From Hyphomicrobiaceae bacterium (lineage in GTDB: Bacteria; Pseudomonadota; Alphaproteobacteria; Rhizobiales; Hyphomicrobiaceae): a stretch of 19,905 bases of DNA. Below the pieces are notes generated by a model. That model was not told where the DNA came from and did no database searches. It saw only the letters and a program-made list of their open reading frames with translations. Location: NCBI GenBank assembly GCA_017353825.1, contig JAFMSC010000023.1, positions 1-19,905 on the forward strand. The letters are read 5' to 3'. The translations under genes and the position numbers were made by a program. Shown here one piece after another: positions 14,447-19,905 of this stretch; within the stretch, counting starts at the first letter, position 1; each line of letters opens with the position of its first letter.

Positions 14447-15796
14447 CTACGGCGTGAACTGCCGCTCCAGGCCGGTCCAGCAGTCGGCGTAGTCCTGCTC
14501 GAGGGTCTCCAGCTCGGCGGCGAACTTGGTGAGGTGCTGGGGGAAGCGGGTCTCGAACATGAAGGCCAGCGTGTTGGTGAGCTTTATGGGCTTCAGCTCG
14601 GCCTTGGTCGCGTGGTCGTAGGCGGTCTTGTCGGGCCCGTGCGGCAGCATGCAGTTGTGGAGCGAGATGCCGCCGGGCACGAAGCCCTCCGGACGCGCGT
14701 CGTACACACCATAGATGAGGCCCATGAACTCCGACATGATGTTCATGTGGTACCAGGGCGGCCGGAAGGTGTGCTCGGCCACCGCCCAGCGCTCCGGGAA
14801 GATCACGAAATCAACGTTGGCGGTGCCCTCCGTCTCCGACGGTGCGGTCAGCACCGTGAAGATGGACGGGTCGGGATGGTCGAAGGCGATGGCGCCCACC
14901 GGCGCGAAGTGGCGCAGGTCGTACTTGTAGGGCGCGTAATTGCCGTGCCAGGCCACGACGTCGAGCGGCGAGTGGCCAAGCTCGCAGACGTTGAACGTGC
15001 CGCACCACTTCACCGTGAGCCTCGACCTTTGCTCGCGGTCCTCGAACGCGGCCACGGGCGTCTTGAAGTCGCGCGCATTGGCGAGACAGTTGGCGCCGAT
15101 AGGGCCTCGGTTGGGCAACGTGAACTTGGCGCCGTAGTTCTCGCACAGATAACCGCGCGCCGGCCCCTCTATCAGCTCTACCTTGAATTTCACGCCCCGG
15201 GGGATGACGCAGATTTCGCCTGGCGCCACCTCGATGCGGCCGAACTCGGTGAAGAAACGCACGCGCCCCTGCTGCGGCACCACCAGCATCTCGCCATCGG
15301 CGTTGTAGACGTAGTCACCCTCCATCGTCTGCGTGATGAGATACACGTGCGCGCCCATCCCCACCTGCGTGTTGACGTCCCCGCAGGTCGTGATCGTGCG
15401 CAGGCCGGTGAGGAAGGTGACGGGCTCGTTGGGAATGGGCAGCGGCCCCCAACGCAGCTGGCCGATAGGCCGATCGTGTTCGCCCGTCGCCGGCGCCGTC
15501 TTCCAATGGGGTAGCGCCGCCCGCTTGAAGCTTTGGGCGTGCTTGACCGACGGGCGGATGCGGTAGAGCCAGGAGCGCTCGTTGGCGCCGCGGGGCGCGG
15601 TGAACGGCGAGCCCGAGAGCTGCTCCGCATAAAGGCCGTAGGCTGCCTTCTGGGGCGAGTTCTGCCCCACAGGCAAGGCGCCCGGCAGCGCCTCCGTCTC
15701 GAAGTCGTTGCCGAACCCCGGCATGTAGCCGGCCGGCGTGGCCTGCGTCCATTGCACGGCGCGGGTCTCGTGCTTGCTCTTGCCGCCGTCTGCCAT
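14447..15796 (-). CDS. hmgA: Homogentisate 1,2-dioxygenase
   Basis: HmgA opens the ring of homogentisate with O2 to give maleylacetoacetate in tyrosine and phenylalanine degradation. The 449-aa length matches the family. The N-terminal part carries YMPGFGNDFETEALPGALP and NSPQ...YGLYAEQLSGSPFTAPR. The non-haem iron ligands align as H350 (PPWYH), E356 (MSEF) and H386 (MLPHGPD), with the same 6 and 30 residue spacings as H335, E341 and H371 of the human enzyme. ATG 15796 has GGAG 7 nt upstream. No fahA, maiA or hpd is next to it on either side, so it stands alone in this window, convergent with eamA and divergent from the LLM gene. Confidence 0.97.
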   Translation of the reverse strand: MADGGKSKHETRAVQWTQATPAGYMPGFGNDFETEALPGALPVGQNSPQKAAYGLYAEQLSGSPFTAPRGANERSWLYRIRPSVKHAQSFKRAALPHWKTAPATGEHDRPIGQLRWGPLPIPNEPVTFLTGLRTITTCGDVNTQVGMGAHVYLITQTMEGDYVYNADGEMLVVPQQGRVRFFTEFGRIEVAPGEICVIPRGVKFKVELIEGPARGYLCENYGAKFTLPNRGPIGANCLANARDFKTPVAAFEDREQRSRLTVKWCGTFNVCELGHSPLDVVAWHGNYAPYKYDLRHFAPVGAIAFDHPDPSIFTVLTAPSETEGTANVDFVIFPERWAVAEHTFRPPWYHMNIMSEFMGLIYGVYDARPEGFVPGGISLHNCMLPHGPDKTAYDHATKAELKPIKLTNTLAFMFETRFPQHLTKFAAELETLEQDYADCWTGLERQFTP

Positions 15797-16245
15797 GGGT
15801 ATTCTCCGTTAGCCGCCTGCCGAGCTAGCCCGTAGGGATCGAGGAAAAGAATGGGATCAAGCCGCTGGCAGCGCAAGGCCCGAAGCTCCCAACAACCCGT
15901 CGCCTCGGCGTCGGCGGAAGCTTCGACAGCGAACGGCCATTCCGGGCAAGCAAGACGATGACGAAGTTGAGCGATCGGCTTGGCCGTTGGGTTGGCAGGA
16001 AATCCCCGCACACAAATCCCCGCACAGAAATCCCGGCGATGGCTCGCTCCAACGCGCGCTGGTATGCACGGCGCCTCGCGACAGAGTTTCCCAACCCACG
16101 GGTGCAGCGCACAAATGATGCTGGCGTGAGCTCGTTGAGGCGTTGGCGCTGGGGCGGTTGCAAAGTGCTAGGCTCATTGTCCATGGGTGGCGCACGTGTC
16201 AGTGTTGGCTCGGGCCGCCAGACGGCCGCATCCCAAGGGGGGCGC
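15797..16245. other. hmgA-LLM divergent gap (449 bp, no gene)
   Basis: Frames open here lack recognisable domains and are not called. The gap contains a 14-bp direct repeat (16000-16041) and an inverted repeat, TGGGTTGG (15988-15995) with CCAACCCA (16091-16098). It should hold promoters for hmgA and the LLM gene; a loose candidate for the latter is TTGCAA near 16158, with no convincing -10. An AAGGGGGG ribosome-binding site sits just before 16246. Confidence 0.4.
16000..16041. repeat. 14-bp direct repeat, 3 units
   Basis: AAATCCCCGCACAC (16000-16013) is followed at once by AAATCCCCGCACAG (16014-16027) and then the decayed AAATCCCGGCGATG (16028-16041). It lies between divergent hmgA and the LLM gene, where tandem operator half-sites would be possible, but nothing identifies a binder. 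Confidence 0.75.
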
Positions 16246-17292
16246 ATGATCAAGCCTTGGATCTTCGAGTTCCTTTACGCGCCGGATGCGCGCGGAGCGG
16301 AGGTCGCGCCACGGGCGGCCACGGCTGCGTTCGATGCCGGCGTCGCCCTCTGGCAGCGCATGGACAAGCTCGGGTTTGAGGGCATCTTCTTCAGTGAGCA
16401 CCATTTCGGCCTCTCCTACAGCCCCTCGCCCAACCTGCTGATCTCGGCTGTCGCCCGCTCCACCGAGCGGCTACGCCTCGGCACCATGGGCATGGTGCTG
16501 CCGCTTTACCAGCCGTGGCGCGTGCTGGAGGAGATCGGCATGCTCGACCATCTGACGGGCGGACGGCTGGAGATCGGCTGTGCCAGTGGTATACCGCAGG
16601 AGCTGATCCAGATCGGCATGGCCGGCGAGGAGAATCGCGACCGCTTCAACGAGGCCCTGGAGATCCTCGATGCCTGGCTCGACCGACCGGTCATCTCCCA
16701 TCACGGGCAGTACTGGAATTTCGACAACCTGCGCATCGTGCCGAGGCCCCTGCAGCAGCCCTCGCCGCCCAAGTGGACAACGGTGGTGAGCAACGCCTCG
16801 GCCATCAAGTCGGCCGGACGCCGGTCCAAGATTTGCACGGCCTTCGAGTCGGTGGCACGCATTAACGAGATCTTCGATGCCTACCGGGCCGAGGCCGACC
16901 GGCTCGGCATCGCCTCCAGCCCCGAGCAGCTCGCCATTCGCCGCAACATCTCGATCGCACCAAGCCAGGCTGAGGCGCGCGAGAGATCGCAGGCGGCGAT
17001 GCAGGAGGCCCGCAACGTGCTGGCGGGAGACCCCCGCGTGCGCCCCAGCACGTCCTCGCTGCTGGATGCACCGGCGTCCAAGTCCGGCTCCGGCTTCTCG
17101 GTCCACGACGACGAGTTCATCGCCGGGACGCCGCCCCAGGTTGCCGAGCAAATCATCGCCCAGTGCCGCGGCTGCGGCGCCGGCCACATCCTGGCGATCC
17201 TGGGCCGCGCCGTCGACGAGCACCGCATCCGGGCGGTCGAGCTGTTCGGGCAAGAGGTGATCCCGATCCTACGCCGGGCCCGGATGGCCTAG
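16246..17292 (+). CDS. LLM class flavin-dependent oxidoreductase
   Basis: This 348-aa luciferase-like monooxygenase probably uses reduced FMN from a partner reductase. Family features are EFLYAPDARG at the N-terminus, the SEHHFG motif (50-55), RLRLGTMGMVLPLYQPWRVLEE (75-96), LDHLTGGRLEIGCASG (100-115) and a TIM-barrel length. ATG 16246 has a G-rich ribosome-binding site (AAGGGGGG) a few bases upstream; upstream in-frame codons lack family sequence. It leads a plus-strand cluster with SsuB/TauB-like and SsuC/TauC-like transporter genes. That pairing is common in sulfonate or other organosulfur and N-heterocycle use, but the protein does not obviously match SsuD, so its substrate is left open. 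Confidence 0.88.
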   Translation: MIKPWIFEFLYAPDARGAEVAPRAATAAFDAGVALWQRMDKLGFEGIFFSEHHFGLSYSPSPNLLISAVARSTERLRLGTMGMVLPLYQPWRVLEEIGMLDHLTGGRLEIGCASGIPQELIQIGMAGEENRDRFNEALEILDAWLDRPVISHHGQYWNFDNLRIVPRPLQQPSPPKWTTVVSNASAIKSAGRRSKICTAFESVARINEIFDAYRAEADRLGIASSPEQLAIRRNISIAPSQAEARERSQAAMQEARNVLAGDPRVRPSTSSLLDAPASKSGSGFSVHDDEFIAGTPPQVAEQIIAQCRGCGAGHILAILGRAVDEHRIRAVELFGQEVIPILRRARMA

Positions 17293-17300
17293 AGGGGGTT

Positions 17301-17335
17301 CGACCCTTTCTCGATGGTTGGACGAAAGGGGGTCG
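17301..17335 (+). terminator. Intercistronic hairpin LLM / ABC ATPase
   Basis: CGACCCTTTC (17301-17310) pairs with GAAAGGGGGTCG (17324-17335), leaving two extra G in the right arm and a 13-nt loop. It starts 8 nt after the LLM stop. No U tract follows, so it is at best an attenuator, processing or mRNA-stability hairpin rather than a full intrinsic terminator. Confidence 0.45.
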
Positions 17336-17384
17336 TGCCCGATACAGTTTCCGCCGGGTGGAAACGAGCCGAAGAGGCGCCAGC

Positions 17385-18200
17385 GTGCAGCAGCACAACG
17401 CAGGCAGCGGCGGTCCGCAGATTGTCATCGAAGGGGTCAACCACCTCTACCGCCCGCCCGCGGGCCGTCCCGTGCTGGCCTTGGAGGATGTCTCCCTCCA
17501 GGTGCGGCCGCGCGAGTTCCTGGCGCTACTGGGGCCCTCGGGCTGCGGCAAGTCCACCCTGCTCTACCTCATCGGAGGATTTCTGCCGACCGAGACGGGC
17601 CGCATCCTCTTCGACGGTGCGCCGATCGCCGGACCCGGTCCCGACCGCGGCATCGTGTTCCAGCATTTCGCCCTGTTCCCGTGGAAGACGGTGCGCGCCA
17701 ATGTGCTCTATGCGCTCGAAAAGATGGGCCCGCCGCGCGAGCAGCGGGCGAAGCGCGCGCAGAGCTTCATCGACCTCGTCGGGCTCACCGGCTTCGAGGA
17801 CAGCTACCCCTCGCAGCTCTCAGGCGGCATGAAGCAGCGCACCGCCATCGCCCGAACGCTTGCCATCGACCCCAAGATCCTACTGATGGACGAGCCGTTC
17901 GGTGCGCTCGACGCCCAAACCCGCCACCTCATGCAGAGCGAGCTGCTGGCGATCTGGAGGAAGAGCCCCAAGACCGTGGTCTTCGTCACCCACGATGTGC
18001 AGGAGGCCGTCTACCTCGCCGACCGCGTGGCGGTCATGACCGCGCGCCCCGGCCGCATCAAGACCATCGTCGACATCCGCCTCGACAAGAGCGACCCCAA
18101 CGTGGCCAAGTCCAGCGCCTTCATCGATACCGTGGACCAAGTCTGGGGTTTGGTGCGCGACGAGGCCATCAAGGCGCAGGAGGCCCGGCTCTCCCCGTGA
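17385..18200 (+). CDS. NitT/TauT-type ABC transporter ATP-binding protein
   Basis: This 271-aa cytoplasmic ATPase of an SsuB/TauB/NrtD-type importer is complete. It has Walker A GPSGCGKST (50-58), Q-loop Q93 (FQHFALFPW), ABC signature LSGGMKQR (145-152), Walker B ILLMDEPFGALD (165-176) and H-loop H203 (VTHDVQEA). The GTG at 17385 is chosen because AAGAGG lies 7 nt upstream and the product starts just before the first beta strand; a GTG at 17358 is an alternative. It lies 92 bp after the LLM gene across a hairpin and abuts the acetyltransferase gene. Its natural partner is the permease at 19094. Substrate is unknown because no binding protein is in view. Confidence 0.92.
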   Translation: MQQHNAGSGGPQIVIEGVNHLYRPPAGRPVLALEDVSLQVRPREFLALLGPSGCGKSTLLYLIGGFLPTETGRILFDGAPIAGPGPDRGIVFQHFALFPWKTVRANVLYALEKMGPPREQRAKRAQSFIDLVGLTGFEDSYPSQLSGGMKQRTAIARTLAIDPKILLMDEPFGALDAQTRHLMQSELLAIWRKSPKTVVFVTHDVQEAVYLADRVAVMTARPGRIKTIVDIRLDKSDPNVAKSSAFIDTVDQVWGLVRDEAIKAQEARLSP

Positions 18201-18214
18201 GCGCCCGAGCAGCT

Positions 18215-19054
18215 ATGCACACGCGCAAATCCCTGGCTCAAGACCTGCGGCGCCTCGGTTTGGAGGCCGGTCAGATCGTGATGCTGCACGCCTCGGTTCG
18301 TGCCGTGGGTCCCGTCATCGGCGGACTTGACGAGATACACCTTGCCGTGGCGGACGCGGTCGGTGCTTCCGGCACAGTGATGATGTTCGTTGGCTGCCAG
18401 GAAGGCTTCGACGATGTCGGCAGGGGCCTATTGTCACCCGAGGAGGAAGCAGCGATCCTCGCTCACCAGCCTGCCTTCGACTTCCAGCATTCCAGAGCCG
18501 CGCGCGCCTTCGGCACGCTTGCGGAATTGTTTCGCTCCTACCCGGGCACGATCTGCAGTCGCGGCATTTGCGGTCGAATGGCAGTGCGGGGATGTCGCGC
18601 CGATTGGCTGATCGCTGACCAGCCTTGGAACTACGGGCTTGGTCGCGGCTCTCCTCTGGACAAACTTTGCCAGGCGGGCGGAAAAGTGCTTCTCATCGGG
18701 TCGGATCGTGATGAGGTCACGCTCCTTCACTATGCGGAACATATCGCACCGTTCGCGGATAAACGGGTAGCGCGCTACAAGGTCCCGGTCTTGCGCGAGG
18801 GAAAGCGGACGTGGTTGGATTGTGAGGAGTTCGACACGAGTGGGAAGGGTGTCCATCCGAATTGGCCGCCGAAGGCGTTTGCCAGCATCGTGGATGACTT
18901 CATCTCGAAGTCGGGGGGAATACCAAACTGTAGCGTGGGTCGTGTCGGGCTCGCTGAGAGCGTTCTTATAGATGCGCAAGGCCTTGTGTCCCACGCTCTG
19001 CCGATCATGATAGCGTGGGCGCGAGACGCTTCGCTTGGCGAGCGCGCACCCTGA
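18215..19054 (+). CDS. AAC(3)-family N-acetyltransferase
   Basis: This 279-aa protein belongs to the Antibiotic_NAT (aminoglycoside 3-N-acetyltransferase) family, which uses acetyl-CoA. Visible family parts are LEAGQIVMLHASVRAVGPVIGG (17-38), ELFRSYPGT (104-112), NYGLGRGSPLDKLC (139-152), KVLLIGSDRDEVTLLHYAEHIAPF (157-180) and GVHPNWP (212-218). At 116-121 it reads RGICGR, where relatives I recall have a histidine (H-P or H-H type). ATG 18215 gives the usual MHTRKSLAQDLR start; a GTG at 18197 overlapping the ATPase stop, with AGGAGG 13 nt upstream, is an alternative. A 120-nt sample (18841-18960) is about 59% G+C against about 68% in the ATPase gene (17941-18060). Many chromosomal members act on unknown amines, so resistance should not be assumed. 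Confidence 0.87.
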   Translation: MHTRKSLAQDLRRLGLEAGQIVMLHASVRAVGPVIGGLDEIHLAVADAVGASGTVMMFVGCQEGFDDVGRGLLSPEEEAAILAHQPAFDFQHSRAARAFGTLAELFRSYPGTICSRGICGRMAVRGCRADWLIADQPWNYGLGRGSPLDKLCQAGGKVLLIGSDRDEVTLLHYAEHIAPFADKRVARYKVPVLREGKRTWLDCEEFDTSGKGVHPNWPPKAFASIVDDFISKSGGIPNCSVGRVGLAESVLIDAQGLVSHALPIMIAWARDASLGERAP

Positions 19055-19093
19055 GCTGCGTGCGATCTCTGCCGGAAGGAGCACGTCGAGGTC

Positions 19094-19834
19094 GTGAGCC
19101 TCCTCATTCGGTACTTGCCCCTTGTCTTTCTGGCCGCCGGCTGGGAGCTTGCCGCACGCCTGGGCCTCATCTCCCAGCTGGCGCTGCCGCCGCTGAGCCA
19201 TGTGGCACTGGCCTGGCTGGAGATGCTCAAGAGCGGCGAGCTCCTCGCCAACGGCGCGTCCTCGCTGTGGAGGGGCGGGGCCGGCCTCGGGCTCGCCATT
19301 GTCGTGGGTGCTGCGCTCGGCATCGCCATGGCGTGGTGGCAGCCCGTCAACGCCGCCCTCGGCCCGCTGGTCGAGGTGCTCTATCCGATGCCCAAGTCGG
19401 CGCTGATCCCCGTCACGGTGCTGTGGCTAGGGTTCGGCGACGGCTCCAAGATCCTGCTCATCTTCTTGGGCTGCATGCTGCCCGTGACGCTTGGCGCCTT
19501 CAACGGCGCCCGCGGCAGCGACCAGGCGCTCGTCTGGTCGGCGCGCAGCATGGGCGCGAGCCCTTTGCGCATGCTCTGGGACGTGGTGGTGCCAAGTGCC
19601 CTGCCGGAGATGCTCAACGGCATCCGCACGGCGCTGGCGCTCGCCTTCATCCTGCTGGTCAGCGCCGAGCTGATCGTGGCACGCGAGGGGCTCGGCTACC
19701 TGATCGGCTTCCTCGGCGCCAACGGCACCTACGATGCCATGTTCGCAGTGGTGCTGACCGTCGCGTTCCTCGGATTCGCCGCCGACCGCGCCTATCAGAC
19801 CCTCATGCACAGGCTGCTGCGATGGCGCGAGTAG
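19094..19834 (+). CDS. NitT/TauT-type ABC transporter permease
   Basis: This 246-aa inner-membrane permease of the SsuC/TauC type has about six hydrophobic segments (the first at YLPLVFLAAGWELAARLGLI, others near 64-82, 101-112, 118-134, 180-194 and 213-230). The cytoplasmic EAA loop that docks on the ATPase is clear: SARSMGASPLRMLWDVVVPSALPEML (149-174). The start is GTG 19094; GGAAGGAG lies about 12 nt upstream, a long spacing. It is 39 bp after the acetyltransferase gene and should pair with the ATPase at 17385. Its 3' end overlaps an open frame starting at 19822. Confidence 0.92.
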   Translation: MSLLIRYLPLVFLAAGWELAARLGLISQLALPPLSHVALAWLEMLKSGELLANGASSLWRGGAGLGLAIVVGAALGIAMAWWQPVNAALGPLVEVLYPMPKSALIPVTVLWLGFGDGSKILLIFLGCMLPVTLGAFNGARGSDQALVWSARSMGASPLRMLWDVVVPSALPEMLNGIRTALALAFILLVSAELIVAREGLGYLIGFLGANGTYDAMFAVVLTVAFLGFAADRAYQTLMHRLLRWRE

Positions 19835-19905
19835 CGGATATCGCCTTCCAGACAACGGCCTTACGCGCGGCGCGCAGCGTTGGCCGGGCCCTCGCCCGCG
19901 CGACC
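19822..19905 (+). CDS. Partial open frame at window end (possible second permease)
   Basis: An ATG at 19822 opens 28 codons without a stop to the window edge (MARVADIAFQTTALRAARSV and on). It overlaps the last 13 nt of the permease gene, the kind of overlap seen in coupled operon genes. The peptide is basic and Ala-rich, like the cytoplasmic lead of many permeases, but there is too little to identify it. It could be a second permease, the solute-binding protein or a chance frame. Confidence 0.4.
   Translation, partial: MARVADIAFQTTALRAARSVGRALARAT

Noticed and set aside
15825..16253. 142-codon minus-strand frame between hmgA and the LLM gene
   Set aside because: No recognisable domain, crosses a tandem repeat, and occupies the expected divergent promoter region.

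Overview
The window reads as GC-rich (mostly about 65-68% G+C by eye) chromosomal DNA of an alphaproteobacterium, most likely Hyphomicrobiales or a near relative. The strongest taxonomic markers are gcrA (the CcrM/GANTC-linked cell-cycle regulator) and mmcB, both essentially alphaproteobacterial. phoR/phoU/phoB, lpxO, ispE and hmgA fit a free-living Gram-negative heterotroph. No tRNA, rRNA, CRISPR array, transposase or phage gene was seen.

Left part (1-7040), all genes on the minus strand. A near-perfect 13-bp x 8 tandem array lies at the left edge. Next come gcrA with its own terminator, then phoB, phoU and phoR. This is a phosphate-signalling block without the pstSCAB transporter genes that often sit between phoR and phoU. 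An lpxO-type lipid A acyl-chain hydroxylase follows; it is visibly poorer in G+C and is bracketed by copies of one inverted-repeat word. Several gene 3' ends here (phoU, less clearly phoR, and the Usp-like gene) run into degenerate repeats with a period near 13 nt.

Middle (6105-13195). A minus-strand pair encodes a Lon-family AAA protease and a Usp-like protein. Divergent from it is a plus-strand run: mmcB (DNA repair), an exported TPR protein and ispE (isoprenoid precursor synthesis). The TPR-ispE pairing recalls the lbcA neighbourhood of Pseudomonas.

Right part (13462-19905). An EamA-family exporter converges on hmgA (homogentisate dioxygenase). After a 449-bp divergent gap comes a plus-strand cluster: a luciferase-like (LLM) flavin monooxygenase, an SsuB/TauB-type ABC ATPase, an AAC(3)-family N-acetyltransferase and an SsuC/TauC-type permease. 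An overlapping reading frame runs off the window end and may be a second permease or another operon member. The acetyltransferase sits between the ATPase and permease, has lower G+C in a hand-counted sample, and lacks the histidine I expect in one family motif. No solute-binding protein is visible, so the transporter's substrate is unknown.

I found no convincing wholly new system. The best leads are the two 13-bp x 8 arrays, the DnaA-box and GANTC sites upstream of gcrA, the candidate horizontally acquired lpxO island, and the acetyltransferase embedded in the ABC operon.
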